A stretch of DNA of 64,000 nt from Streptomyces acidiscabies (GCF_020010905.1 NZ_JAGJBY010000002.1:1550001-1614000), one strand, 5' to 3'; counted from the first letter of the stretch, positions 34,672 to 43,533 are shown. The notes: a model not told the origin generated them from the letters alone. A program made the numbers and translations.

Positions 34672-35880
34672 ATGGCGCAGCAGGTCAAGCGGGCGTTCAA
34701 GTACCGCTTCCACCCCACGGACGAGCAGGCGGCCGAGCTGTCGCGCACGTTCGGCTGTGTCCGTCTCGTCTACAACAAGGCGCTGGAGGAGCGCACCCGT
34801 GCCTGGTACGGCGAGCAGCGCCGGATCTCCTACGTGCAGTCGTCCGCAGCACTCACACAGTGGAAGAAGACGGAGGAACTCGCCTTCCTGACGGAGGTGT
34901 CCTCCGTTCCGCTCCAGCAGGCGCTGCGGCATCTTCAGACGGCGTTCGGGAACTTCTTCGCCAGGCGTGCCAAGTACCCCCGGTACAAGTCGCGCAAGAA
35001 GTCCCGTGCTTCGGCCGAGTACACCCGCTCCGCCTTCACGTGGCGCGACGGACACCTGACGCTCGCGAAGATGTCGGAGCCTCTGGACATCCGCTGGTCG
35101 CGTCCGCTGCCCGAGGGCGCGGTACCGACGACAGCGACCGTGTCCCGCGACAGTGCCGGGCGCTGGTTCGTGTCCCTGCTGTGCGAGGACACCATTCCCC
35201 CGGCCTCCGCCACCACGAACGCGGTTGGCCTGGACGCCGGAATCACCTCCCTGGTGACCCTGTCGACCGGGGAGAAGATCGCCAACCCGAAGCATGAGCG
35301 GCGTGACCGCGCCCGCCTGGCGAAGGCCCAGCGTGAGCTGTCGCGGAAGGCGAAGGGCTCGGCGAACCGGGAGAAGGCCCGGCGCAAGGTCGCCAAGGTC
35401 CATGCCGGGATCGCCGACCGGCGCCGTGACTTCCTGCACAAACTCACCACTCGTCTCGTCCGTGAGAACCAAACGGTCGTGATCGAGGACCTCACCGTCC
35501 GCAACCTGCTCAAGAACGGCAGACTCGCACGCGCCATCAGTGACGCGTCGTGGACGGAACTGCGCTCCATGCTGGAGTACAAGTGCGCCTGGTACGGGCG
35601 TGAACTCGTCGTGATCGACCGCTGGTTCCCCAGCTCGAAGCTGTGCGGGGCCTGCGGTACGGTCGCGGCGAAGATGCCGCTGAACGTCCGCGAGTGGACG
35701 TGCGGGTGCGGCGCGGTGCACGACCGCGACGTGAACGCGGCACGCAACATCCTGGCCGCCGGGCTGGCGGCATCCGCCTGTGGAGACGGCGTAAGACCTC
35801 AACGGGAGTCCTCCCGGACGGGGCAGCCGTCGATGAAGCAGGAACCCCAGCGGGCGACCGCTGGAATTTCCCGTCCTTGA
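34672..35880 (+). CDS. tnpB: TnpB RNA-guided nuclease (IS605 OrfB family)
   Basis: Protein of 402 residues, close to the 400 or so typical for TnpB, the ancestor of Cas12. It has the N-terminal HTH_OrfB region (FKYRFHPTDEQAAEL ... VRLVYNKALEER), then a RuvC-like nuclease split into three: Asp in GLDAGITSL (D188), Glu in VIEDL (E272) and Asp in DRDVNAARNI (D353). A zinc finger lies before the last (LCGACG and CGCG, residues about 325-346). All catalytic residues are intact, so it may be an active, guide-dependent nuclease. The reading frame ends inside the right-end hairpin, as is usual where the omega RNA overlaps the gene's 3' end. Confidence 0.95.
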   Translation: MAQQVKRAFKYRFHPTDEQAAELSRTFGCVRLVYNKALEERTRAWYGEQRRISYVQSSAALTQWKKTEELAFLTEVSSVPLQQALRHLQTAFGNFFARRAKYPRYKSRKKSRASAEYTRSAFTWRDGHLTLAKMSEPLDIRWSRPLPEGAVPTTATVSRDSAGRWFVSLLCEDTIPPASATTNAVGLDAGITSLVTLSTGEKIANPKHERRDRARLAKAQRELSRKAKGSANREKARRKVAKVHAGIADRRRDFLHKLTTRLVRENQTVVIEDLTVRNLLKNGRLARAISDASWTELRSMLEYKCAWYGRELVVIDRWFPSSKLCGACGTVAAKMPLNVREWTCGCGAVHDRDVNAARNILAAGLAASACGDGVRPQRESSRTGQPSMKQEPQRATAGISRP

Positions 35881-35898
35881 GGCGGGGGAAGAAGTCAA
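35700..35898 (+). ncRNA. Probable omega RNA (reRNA) of TnpB
   Basis: In this family the guide RNA overlaps the 3' end of tnpB and finishes at the right end, with the guide copied from flanking DNA. Structured parts visible here are CCAGCG/CGCTGG around 35847-35864 and the terminal TTTCCCGTC/GGCGGGGGAA hairpin. The guide would begin at 35899 (TAAGGAACCTCTCAGACAGC). The 5' limit is a guess. Confidence 0.55.
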
Positions 35899-35936
35899 TA
35901 AGGAACCTCTCAGACAGCGTCTGTACGGTGCGGGGC

Positions 35937-36470
35937 ATGGCAACGAAGACAGAAGACAGCACCGGTGAGATCTCCGAGGTGGAGCTGACCAAGGGCGCCG
36001 AGGAGGACACCGAGGAGGAGCCCCTCACGGACGACGAACTCCTCGCGGAGGGCGGGGAACCGGAGCCGAAGGAGACCTCGTACGTCGGCCAGGGCGCCGC
36101 GGCCGTCGTCTCCGCCGCGCTCGGGTTCGTCTCGCTGAGCGGCAGCTGGATCGGTACGGTCGCGTCCGCGCGCGAAACGCTGATAGGCCAGCTCCAGACC
36201 TCGTCGACGGCGAGTGTCGCGACGCAGGTCAAGGAGGTGTACGGCGACGCGTGGAAGACCAGCGCGATGTGGGCCGGCGTCTTCGCCCTGGTCGCGCTCG
36301 TGACCGCCGTCGTCGTCCTGGTCCGCCCCGCCTTCGGCAACCCCGACAAGCCGCAGCCCGGGTGGATCAAGTCCGTCGCCTGGGGCGGCGTCTCGCTCGG
36401 CGTCATCGGCCTCCTGCTCGCCGTGCTCAAGTACAGCGACGCCCTCCTGAGCCTCCCGGCTGCGGGCTGA
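35937..36470 (+). CDS. Membrane protein with acidic N-terminus, unknown function, 177 residues
   Basis: About 55 acidic, Glu/Asp-rich residues are followed by three hydrophobic helices (AAAVVSAALGFVSLSGSWIG, AMWAGVFALVALVTAVVVLV, WGGVSLGVIGLLLAVL). Between the first two lies a hydrophilic segment with QTSSTASVATQVKEVYGDAWK. ATG 35937 is used; the frame is open upstream only through the element's right end. It lies directly right of the tnpB element. The gene ends before a very long perfect hairpin. I do not recognise the family. Confidence 0.8.
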   Translation: MATKTEDSTGEISEVELTKGAEEDTEEEPLTDDELLAEGGEPEPKETSYVGQGAAAVVSAALGFVSLSGSWIGTVASARETLIGQLQTSSTASVATQVKEVYGDAWKTSAMWAGVFALVALVTAVVVLVRPAFGNPDKPQPGWIKSVAWGGVSLGVIGLLLAVLKYSDALLSLPAAG

Positions 36471-36499
36471 CCGAGCCGACCGAGCCGACCGAGCTGATC

Positions 36500-36551
36500 A
36501 AGGGTCCTTAGGGATCGCCGTAGGTGCTTACGGCGGTCCCTAAGGACCCTT
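36500..36551 (+). terminator. Very long, near-perfect terminator hairpin
   Basis: AAGGGTCCTTAGGGA, then TCGCCGTA, mirrored by TACGGCGG and TCCCTAAGGACCCTT, with loop GGTGCT. More than 20 base pairs with one central mismatch, 30 bases after the membrane-protein stop and followed by TCTTGCG. Three copies of the 9-mer ACCGAGCCG-like sequence precede it (36470-36495). Confidence 0.85.
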
Positions 36552-36659
36552 CTTGCGTTTCTAAGGCCCCCCGCCCCGCCGAAGATGCGGAACTCTCCCG
36601 ATGTGCCCGACCCCCCTCGTGAACGAAGGTGGAACCACCACCGAGACACGGGAGTTCAG

Positions 36660-36818
36660 ATGTTCCAGTTCGAGTCGCACCAGCTCCGTTCCGCCGAACT
36701 GATCCGGCGCGCGAACCACGAGCGGCTGGTCAACGAGGCCGTACGCGCACGCAAGGGCGCCGCCGGGGCGTCCGATACGAAGCAGCCCCAACGGCACTGG
36801 TTCACCAGGGCGGCGTGA
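36660..36818 (+). CDS. Small conserved Streptomyces protein, 52 residues
   Basis: Starts MFQFESHQLRSAELIRRA at ATG 36660 with GGGAG in front. The sequence is almost entirely helical and basic (ELIRRANHERLVNEAVRARKGA) and ends in HWFTRAA. I recall very similar small proteins (MFQYE-type start, RRADHERLV) repeated in many Streptomyces genomes, all hypothetical. No membrane segment, no known motif. Next gene is the LuxR regulator after 130 bases. Confidence 0.8.
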   Translation: MFQFESHQLRSAELIRRANHERLVNEAVRARKGAAGASDTKQPQRHWFTRAA

Positions 36819-36950
36819 GTGCCGCCGGACGTTGCGGGCGCGGAGGGGAGGGGCGGTCGGACGGGGGTCGGCCGCCCCTCCGGCGTGCCCGTACTCGCGA
36901 TAACCGCTGGGGCGTTGTCAGACCCGTGTGCGATGCTCGGCAGCGTGGAG

Positions 36951-39914
36951 ATGAGGTCGGTCAGTCCCGTGTTCGTGGGTCGAGCGGATGAGCTCGGCGC
37001 GCTGAACGACGCGCTCGCGCGTGCGGCGGCGGGGGAGCCGCAGGCGCTGGTCGTCGGGGGCGAGGCGGGGGTCGGCAAGACGCGGCTCGTCGAGGAGTTC
37101 GGGGCGGTCGCCGAGCGTCAGGGCGCCGTCGTCGCGGTCGGCGGCTGTGTCGAGATCGGCGCCGACGGGCTGCCGTTCGCGCCGTTCTCCACCGCCCTGC
37201 GCGCCCTGCGCCGGGCCCTGCCCGAGGAGTTGGCCACCGCTGCCGCCGGACAGGAGGAGGAGCTGGCCCGGCTCCTGCCCGAACTCGGCGAGACCGCGCG
37301 CGGGCGGCACGACGAGGAGGGCACCGCCCGCCTCTTCGAACTGACCGCGCGGCTCCTGGAGCGGGTCGCCGACGGTCGTACGGTCGTCGTCGTCATCGAG
37401 GACCTGCACTGGGCGGACACCTCCACCCGCCACCTCCTGGCCTACCTGTTCCGCACGCTGCGCACGGGCAGGCTGCTCGTCCTCGCGACCTACCGCAGCG
37501 ACGACATCCACCGCCGCCACCCCCTGCGCCCCCTCCTCGCCGAACTCGACCGCCTGCGGACCGTCCGCCGCATCGAACTCGCCCGCTTCACGCGCGAGGA
37601 GGTGGGCCGGCAGATCGCCGGCATCCTCGCCGCCGAACCCGACCCCGCGCAGGTCGACGAGATCTTCGAGCGGTCCGACGGGAACGCGTTCTTCGTCGAG
37701 GAACTCGCCGTCGCCTGCTCCGAGGACTGCTGCGCCGGGCTCACCGACTCCCTGCGGGACCTGCTCCTCGTGCGCGTGGAGGCGCTGCCCGACCACGCGC
37801 AGCGCGTCGCGCGGATCACCGCCGAAGGGGGGTCGACGGTCGAGCACGCGCTGCTCGCGGCCGTCGCCGGGCTCTGCGAGGACGACCTCATCGAGGCGCT
37901 GCGGGCGGCCGTCGGCGCGAACATCCTGATCGCCGCGCCCGGGGGCGACGGCTACCGGTTCCGGCACGCGCTCGTGCGCGAGGCCGTCGGGGACGACCTG
38001 CTGCCGGGCGAGCGGTCGCGGCTCAACCGGCGGTACGCGCAGGCGCTGGAGGCGGAGCCGGGGCTGGTGCCCGCCGATCAGCGGGCGACGCGGCTGGCGA
38101 GCTACTGGTACCACGCGCACGACCCGGCGAAGGCGCTGCCCGCTGTGCTGGACGCGGCGGTGGAGGCCCGGTCGCGGCACGCGTACAGCGAGCAACTGCG
38201 GCTGCTGGAGCGGGCGATGGAGCTGTGGGACGCGGCGCCGGGGGAGGTCCTCACGCGGCTGCGGCCCGTCGACTACGCGGAGGCGTACCCGCCGTGCGGC
38301 TGCGACCCGGAGACGACGCCGCTCAAGTACCTGGACCTCATGGCCGAGGCGGCCGTCGTCGGCCGGCTCTCCGGCGAGCGGGAACGAGCCCTGAAGATCA
38401 CGCGCCGGGCTCTGCGGCTGCTGGAGGAGGACCCCGATCCGCTGCGCGAGGCATGGTTCTGGGTCCAGCGCTCCAAGCTGCTCTCCGCGCTCGGCCGCGG
38501 TGACGGCTGGCAGGAGCTGTCCACCGCGCAGGACCTGGTGCGCGGCCTGCCGCCGTCCTCCGTGCACGCCGAGGTGCTGGCCTCCGTCGCCGGCTGGTAC
38601 ATGCTCCACGAACCGGGACCCGAGGCGATCGACGCCGCTCAGCGGGCCATGGAGTACGCGCGGATGGTCGGCGCCGAGGAGATCGAGTACCACGCGCGCC
38701 TGGACCTCGGCGGGCTGATGGTCGGCGCCGGGGACATCGAGGCCGGACTCGCGGAGATGCGCGAGGTCACCGAGCAGGTCGTCGCCCGCCGGATCTTCGC
38801 CGAGGTCGGCCGCAGCCACGTCAACCTGCCGTCCGCGCTGGAGAGCGTCGGCCGCTCCGCCGAGTCCGCGACCCTGCTGCGGGAGGGGCTGCGGATCGTC
38901 AAGGAGTGGGGGCTGCGCAACAACGAACCCTGGATCTGGGCCAACCTCGCTGAATCCCTGATCTCCCTCGGCCGGTGGGACGAGGGCGCCGAGGCGGCCT
39001 TCAACGCGCGGTACGCCGCCCAGGCGACCAAACCTCGCGGCGCCGGCTTCTACTTCCTCGCCCACCTCGCTCTCGCGCGCGGCCGGGTCACCGAGGCGGC
39101 CCGGTACCTCGCCGAGGGCCGAGCCTCCTTTGGTCCCCACGACCGGATGCCTCAGTACGTCCTCCCCTTCGCCACCCTGAGCCTCGCCCTCGCCGCCGCC
39201 GAGGGGCGGATCGACGACGCCCGTACGGAACTGACGCACGTCCTCGACGACGGGCTCGCCCCGCACGTCCACCGCGACGCCTGGCCGCTGCTGCTCGCCG
39301 CCGCGAGCGCCGAGGCGGACGCCCGCGAGGCGTCGGCGGCGCACGTGCTGCGCATCCTGGAGACGGCGCGGAAACTGGCCACGCCCGCGCCGATGTGGTG
39401 CGCGTACGACCTGTGGGTGCGTGCGGAACTCCACCGGGCGCAGGGGCGGGACACCGTGGACGAGTGGTCCGACGTGGTCACCGCGTTCGAGTGCCTGGAG
39501 CGGCCGTACGACCTGGCGCGTGTGCGCTACCGCCTCGCGGAGAACCTGGTCGTGTCCGGCGGGGACGACGACCGCGCCCGCGCGGCGGACCTCCTCGGCC
39601 TGGTCCGGGCCGTCGCCGACCACCTGAAGGCCCGCCCCCTCCTCGAATCCACGGCCCACCTCACCCGCCGGGCCCGCCTCACCCCGCCGCCCACCCCCAC
39701 CGGCTCCCTCGGCCTCACCACCCGCGAACACGACGTCCTGCGCCTGGTCTCGGCCGGCCATACGAACCGCCAGATCGCCGAGCACCTCTTCATCTCTCCC
39801 AAGACGGCGAGCGTCCACGTCTCCAACATCCTGGCGAAGCTGTCGGTGTCGAGCAGGGGAGAGGCGGCGGCGCTGGCGCACCGGCTGGGCCTGTTCCCGG
39901 TGGGCGCCGCTTAA
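36951..39914 (+). CDS. Large ATP-binding LuxR-family regulator (LAL type)
   Basis: Regulator of 987 residues. An N-terminal STAND/AAA ATPase has Walker A GGEAGVGKTRLVEE near residue 38 and Walker B VVVVIEDLHWAD near 150. A long middle part is built of TPR-like helical pairs (about 400-870). A C-terminal LuxR helix-turn-helix (LTTREHDVLRLVSAGHTNRQ ... SPKTASVHVSNILAKL) lies in the last 65 residues. LAL regulators activate antibiotic, maltose or other operons after inducer binding. Start: ATG 36951 lies close to the domain start; in-frame ATG 36933 and GTG 36945 are alternatives, and the transcript may be leaderless. No obvious target operon adjoins. Confidence 0.93.
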   Translation: MRSVSPVFVGRADELGALNDALARAAAGEPQALVVGGEAGVGKTRLVEEFGAVAERQGAVVAVGGCVEIGADGLPFAPFSTALRALRRALPEELATAAAGQEEELARLLPELGETARGRHDEEGTARLFELTARLLERVADGRTVVVVIEDLHWADTSTRHLLAYLFRTLRTGRLLVLATYRSDDIHRRHPLRPLLAELDRLRTVRRIELARFTREEVGRQIAGILAAEPDPAQVDEIFERSDGNAFFVEELAVACSEDCCAGLTDSLRDLLLVRVEALPDHAQRVARITAEGGSTVEHALLAAVAGLCEDDLIEALRAAVGANILIAAPGGDGYRFRHALVREAVGDDLLPGERSRLNRRYAQALEAEPGLVPADQRATRLASYWYHAHDPAKALPAVLDAAVEARSRHAYSEQLRLLERAMELWDAAPGEVLTRLRPVDYAEAYPPCGCDPETTPLKYLDLMAEAAVVGRLSGERERALKITRRALRLLEEDPDPLREAWFWVQRSKLLSALGRGDGWQELSTAQDLVRGLPPSSVHAEVLASVAGWYMLHEPGPEAIDAAQRAMEYARMVGAEEIEYHARLDLGGLMVGAGDIEAGLAEMREVTEQVVARRIFAEVGRSHVNLPSALESVGRSAESATLLREGLRIVKEWGLRNNEPWIWANLAESLISLGRWDEGAEAAFNARYAAQATKPRGAGFYFLAHLALARGRVTEAARYLAEGRASFGPHDRMPQYVLPFATLSLALAAAEGRIDDARTELTHVLDDGLAPHVHRDAWPLLLAAASAEADAREASAAHVLRILETARKLATPAPMWCAYDLWVRAELHRAQGRDTVDEWSDVVTAFECLERPYDLARVRYRLAENLVVSGGDDDRARAADLLGLVRAVADHLKARPLLESTAHLTRRARLTPPPTPTGSLGLTTREHDVLRLVSAGHTNRQIAEHLFISPKTASVHVSNILAKLSVSSRGEAAALAHRLGLFPVGAA

Positions 39915-39981
39915 CCGTCCCGGGCGGGGCGGGGGTGGGTGCGGGACAATGGGAACGCCGCTGAGCCCTGGAGGAACCACG

Positions 39982-40206
39982 ATGTTCAACGCCTTCGAGG
40001 AACTCTTCTCCCCGGGCCGCAGGCACACGCAGGACGAGCAGAACCGGCTGGAACTCACGCGTGAGGACGTCGGCGACGGGGACCCCGGGCGGGGGCCGAT
40101 AGACCTGTCGTCGGGGAAGGTCACGATGTGGGCGCCTCGCGCGGAGGAGCCGGACGCGTCTTCAGAGGGCGACGACGCGGGTGACGACGACACGGAGACG
40201 GGCTGA
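39982..40206 (+). CDS. DUF6191-like small acidic protein, 74 residues
   Basis: MFNAFEELFSPGRRHTQDEQ opens the protein, and then VGDGDPGRGPIDLSSGKV, a pattern I associate with a short Streptomyces family (DUF6191). The last 25 residues are Asp/Glu-rich. GGAGG lies 7 bases before the ATG. No membrane segment or catalytic motif. Convergent with the sugar dehydrogenase, 13 bases apart. Confidence 0.8.
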   Translation: MFNAFEELFSPGRRHTQDEQNRLELTREDVGDGDPGRGPIDLSSGKVTMWAPRAEEPDASSEGDDAGDDDTETG

Positions 40207-40219
40207 CGGCCCCGCCCCC

Positions 40220-41413
40220 TCAGCTCACCTCCAGCTCCAGAATCCGGTCGTCCCCGTCCCGCACCACACCCCGCCCGTCCGTATTGCTCGTCGTCACCCA
40301 CAGCTTGTTCTCCCCGGCGGAGACCACGGTTCGCAACCGCCCGTACTCCTTCCCCAGGAACGCCTGCGGTTCGGCGGAAGCCTCGGTGCCGTTCAGCGGG
40401 ATGCGCCACAGTCGCTGACCCCGGAGCCCGGCCATCCAGATGGACCCCTCGGCGTACGCGATCCCGCTGGGGGAGGCGTCGGCGGTGGACCACTGGGCGA
40501 GGGGGCTGCGGTACTTGGCGTCGGTCGACCTGCCCTCCGCCTCGGGCCAGCCGTAGTTGCCGCCGGGGGCGATCGCGTTGAGCTCGTCCCACGTGTTCTG
40601 CCCGAACTCGGCGGCGAAGAGGCGTTGCCGGGAGTCCCAGGCGAGGCCCTGGACGTTGCGGTGGCCGTAGGAGTAGACGGGGGAGTCGGGGAAGGGGTTG
40701 CCGGGGGCGGGCTCGCCCTCGGGGGTGAGGCGGAGGATCTTGCCGCCGAGGGAGTCGAGGTTCTGGGCGAGCCCCGTGTCGCCGGATTCCCCCGTGCCCG
40801 CGTACAGCATCCCGTCGGGGCCGAACGCGATGCGCCCGCCGTTGTGGATACGCCCCTTGGGGATGCCCTTGAACACCGTGTCGGGAGCCCCGAGCCGCTG
40901 CCCCGCGGGCCTGCGCTCGTCGTACCGCATCCGGACGATGCGGTTGTCGGACTCGGAGGTGAAGTACGCGTACACCATCCGGTCGGAGGCGAACTGGGGC
41001 GACAGCGCGAGCCCCAGCAGCCCCCCTTCGCCGTCGGGCGAGACCCCGGGCACCTCACCCACCTCGGCCGGGGCCCCGGCCCCGACCAGCGTGATCGTCC
41101 CCTCGTCCCGTGACCCGACAAGCAGTCCCCCGCCGGGGATCGCGGCGACACCCCAGGGCGACTTCAGCCCCTCGGCGACGGTCCGCACCACCCGCACGGA
41201 CCCCTTCGCGGGCGGCGGTACCACCTCGCCTTGAGGCGACGGACTCCCGGCAGAAGAAGCCCCACTGGACGCCGCACCCTCAGGTTCTCGCGAATCAGAG
41301 TCCCCCGAAGAACACCCGGCCCCCAGCAACAGCACCCCCACAGCCACCCCGGCCACCACACCGCGACGTCCCACGACCCCGACCCCTTCCACCCGCCGAC
41401 CTCTGCCTGTCAT
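40220..41413 (-). CDS. Lipoprotein PQQ-dependent sugar dehydrogenase-like (glucose/sorbosone family)
   Basis: Exported lipoprotein of 397 residues. The N-terminus has a signal peptide with lipobox LLGAGC (Cys near residue 34), then a Ser/Pro-rich linker. From about residue 75 it is a six-bladed beta-propeller of the GSDH family: LKSPWGVAAIPGGGLLVGSR, then LLGLALSPQF, GRIHNGGRIAFGPDGMLYAGTGE and YSYGHRNVQGLAWD, which includes the conserved His. Members oxidise aldoses with PQQ, but many actinobacterial members are untested and PQQ genes are not in this window. ATG 41413 is chosen as it begins the signal peptide; the frame is open to 42403 but overlaps the next gene. Confidence 0.92.
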   Translation of the reverse strand: MTGRGRRVEGVGVVGRRGVVAGVAVGVLLLGAGCSSGDSDSREPEGAASSGASSAGSPSPQGEVVPPPAKGSVRVVRTVAEGLKSPWGVAAIPGGGLLVGSRDEGTITLVGAGAPAEVGEVPGVSPDGEGGLLGLALSPQFASDRMVYAYFTSESDNRIVRMRYDERRPAGQRLGAPDTVFKGIPKGRIHNGGRIAFGPDGMLYAGTGESGDTGLAQNLDSLGGKILRLTPEGEPAPGNPFPDSPVYSYGHRNVQGLAWDSRQRLFAAEFGQNTWDELNAIAPGGNYGWPEAEGRSTDAKYRSPLAQWSTADASPSGIAYAEGSIWMAGLRGQRLWRIPLNGTEASAEPQAFLGKEYGRLRTVVSAGENKLWVTTSNTDGRGVVRDGDDRILELEVS

Positions 41414-41466
41414 ACGAGCCGGACGCCCCACGAGTTCCCGCTCCACCGCAGCAGATCCCACCCGCC

Positions 41467-42459
41467 TCAGTCCCACGACCCCAACGCCCGGGGCAGCGTG
41501 GCAACTTCGGCGAGATCCTCCGCCGTCAACCGCACCTCGGCGGCCCCCGCGTTCTCGGTGACCCAACGTTCCTGCTTGGCCCCCGGCAGAGCGATCACGT
41601 GCCGCCCCTGAGCCAGCACCCAGGCGAGCGCGACCTGCGCGACGGTCGCCCCGTGGCGCGCGGCGACGCGGCGCAGCCCGGCGACGATCGGCTGGTTCGC
41701 GGCCATCATCTCGGCGGTGAAGCGAGGGTGGCGGGCCCGCATGTCGTCGGGCTCGAAGCCCTGCCCCGGCGTGAGCGTGCCGGTGAGGTACCCGTTCCCG
41801 AGGGGCATCGCGGCGAGGAAGGTGATGTTGCGGGAGGCGCACCAGGGCAGGAGGGAGGCGAGCGCCTCGGGGGACCAGACGGACAGTTCCGCCTGGACGG
41901 CGGCGACGGGGAACACCTGCTGGACGCGCGTCAACTGATGGAGGGTCGGCTCGTGGAGGTGTGCGCCGGAGCGCCGGTGCCCGCGCGCCCCCAGCGCGCA
42001 CAGCCCGAGCGCCCGCACCTTGCCCGCGCGCACGAGGTCGGCCATGGCGCCCCAGGTCTCCTCGACGGGCACCTCGGGGTCGGCGCGGTGGAGCTGGTAG
42101 AGGTCGATGACGTCGGTCTGGAGCCGCCGCAGGGACGCGTCGCAGGCGCGACGGACGTACCCGGGACGGCCGTTGGCGACGATGTGCTGATCGCCGGCCA
42201 GCAGCCCCACCTTCGTGGCGACGAACGCCTCGGAGCGCCGCTCCTTCACGGCCCGCCCTACAAGCAGCTCGTTGGTGAAGGGCCCGTACATGTCGGCGGT
42301 GTCCAATAAGGAGGACCCCACGTCCAGCGCCCGGTGCACCGCGCGCGCGGACTCGTCGCCCCGGCGCCGCGATCCGCTGTACCCCCAGCTCATCGGCATG
42401 CACCCGAGTCCTACGGCCCCCGCCGAGAGCGCGCCGGCGCCGATCGTCCTGCGCTCCAC
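41467..42459 (-). CDS. Aldo/keto reductase
   Basis: NADPH-dependent oxidoreductase of 330 residues with the AKR barrel. The catalytic tetrad is present: Asp and Tyr in DTADMYGPFTNE (near residues 53 and 58), Lys in ATKVGL (near 83), and His in LYQLHRADP (near 124). Its start, ERRTIGAGALSAGAVGLGCM, is typical of the AKR13-like YakC group. GTG 42459 is used. The ALGLC variant replaces the usual GxS (ALGVS) strand motif. Substrate unknown; the neighbouring 2-hydroxyacid dehydrogenase is divergent. Confidence 0.93.
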   Translation of the reverse strand: MERRTIGAGALSAGAVGLGCMPMSWGYSGSRRRGDESARAVHRALDVGSSLLDTADMYGPFTNELLVGRAVKERRSEAFVATKVGLLAGDQHIVANGRPGYVRRACDASLRRLQTDVIDLYQLHRADPEVPVEETWGAMADLVRAGKVRALGLCALGARGHRRSGAHLHEPTLHQLTRVQQVFPVAAVQAELSVWSPEALASLLPWCASRNITFLAAMPLGNGYLTGTLTPGQGFEPDDMRARHPRFTAEMMAANQPIVAGLRRVAARHGATVAQVALAWVLAQGRHVIALPGAKQERWVTENAGAAEVRLTAEDLAEVATLPRALGSWD

Positions 42460-42537
42460 CTGCCCCTGACCCTCCCTCTCATGAACTCCACAAACCTAAC
42501 CTCTGCACGCGCGCGTGCCTGACATAACCTCCTGCCC

Positions 42538-43524
42538 ATGACTGACGACACCGCACGTCACAGCGTTCAAGACGTCTGGCTCCCCATCCCGCCGGAGGAG
42601 ATCGAGGGCCTCCCCGAGGGGCCCAACTACCTTTTCTGGGACGGCGGCCCCGACGGCACCCAGCCCTACCCCGGCGACCCGGCGCGGTGCGCCTTCTACG
42701 TCGTGCCGTACATGAAGCGCCAGCCCGTCAAGATCAGCCCGCTGGCCGGGATGCCGGACCTCCGCGTCGTACAGACCCTCACGGCCGGTGTGGACGACAT
42801 CACGGCACGCCTCGACCTGCTCCCGCCCGGCGTGCAGTTGTGCAATGCGCGCGGGGTGCACGAGACGAGCACCGCCGAACTCGCGCTCACCCTCACGCTC
42901 GCCTCCCTGCGCGGCATCCCGGGCTTCGTGCGCGCGCAGGACCGCCAGGAGTGGCAGGGCGGCTTCCACCCCGCCCTCGCGGACCGCACGGTCCTGATCC
43001 TCGGCTACGGCGCGATCGGCGCGGCGATCGAGGACCGGCTCACGGCGTTCGAGGTCGCGCGGGTGGTACGGGTCGCGCGCTCCGGGCGCACGACGGAGCG
43101 CGGACCGGTGCATTCCATCGAGGAGCTGCCGGAACTGCTTCCGGTCGCGGACGTCGTGATAGTGGTGACGCCGCTCACGGAGAGCACTCGTATGCTCGTC
43201 AACAAGCCGTTTCTGGACCGCATGAAGGACGGCTCGCTGTTGGTCAACGTGGCGCGTGGGGCGGTGGTGGACACCACGGCGTTGCTCGCGGAGCTGGAGT
43301 CGGGCCGTCTGACGGCCGCGCTGGACGTCACCGATCCCGAGCCGCTGCCCGCCGGGCATCCGCTGTGGAGCGCGCCGGGAGTCTTGATCAGTCCGCACGT
43401 CGGCGGTCCGAGCAGCGCTTTCCTGCCGAGGGCCAAGCGACTGCTGGTGGACCAGTTGGTGCGATATGTGAACCAGGAGCCCCTGCGGAACGTGATCCTT
43501 ACGACGGGCGCGGCAGGTTTGTGA
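42538..43524 (+). CDS. D-isomer-specific 2-hydroxyacid dehydrogenase
   Basis: NAD(P)-dependent dehydrogenase of 328 residues. The cofactor motif is ILGYGAIGAAIE (GxGxxG, near residue 157), and the catalytic Arg (NVARGAVVD), Glu (VTDPEPL) and His (ISPHVGG) are all visible near residues 240, 269 and 287. Substrate could be glyoxylate, hydroxypyruvate or another 2-keto acid. Start ATG 42538. Followed by a hairpin at 43534-43569. Confidence 0.94.
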   Translation: MTDDTARHSVQDVWLPIPPEEIEGLPEGPNYLFWDGGPDGTQPYPGDPARCAFYVVPYMKRQPVKISPLAGMPDLRVVQTLTAGVDDITARLDLLPPGVQLCNARGVHETSTAELALTLTLASLRGIPGFVRAQDRQEWQGGFHPALADRTVLILGYGAIGAAIEDRLTAFEVARVVRVARSGRTTERGPVHSIEELPELLPVADVVIVVTPLTESTRMLVNKPFLDRMKDGSLLVNVARGAVVDTTALLAELESGRLTAALDVTDPEPLPAGHPLWSAPGVLISPHVGGPSSAFLPRAKRLLVDQLVRYVNQEPLRNVILTTGAAGL

Positions 43525-43533
43525 TCCGGTTCA

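Larger units (their letters stand above)
34500..35898 (+). mobile_element. IS200/IS605-superfamily element with tnpB only (no tnpA)
   Basis: The left end shows a perfect hairpin, CACCCCCGGC (34506-34515) with GCCGGGGGTG (34520-34529) around TTCA. The right end has a second, imperfect hairpin (TTTCCCGTC, CTTGA, GGCGGGGGAA) and then GTCAA, ending at 35898, where TCAA is the usual right-end cleavage tetranucleotide in this family. Between the ends there is only tnpB; no Tyr (HUH) transposase is present, so it would need TnpA in trans. The left boundary is uncertain by some bases. No target-site duplication is expected for this mechanism. Confidence 0.75.

Noticed and set aside
36918..40592. A 1224-codon reading frame on the minus strand opposite the LuxR regulator
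   Set aside because: It is a GC-rich antisense shadow of the LuxR gene; no domain is recognisable, and the + frame has Walker and HTH motifs.
40220..42403. Sugar dehydrogenase extended to 42403 as a 727-residue fusion
   Set aside because: The extra part is antisense reading of the aldo/keto reductase gene; ATG 41413 begins a lipoprotein signal peptide.
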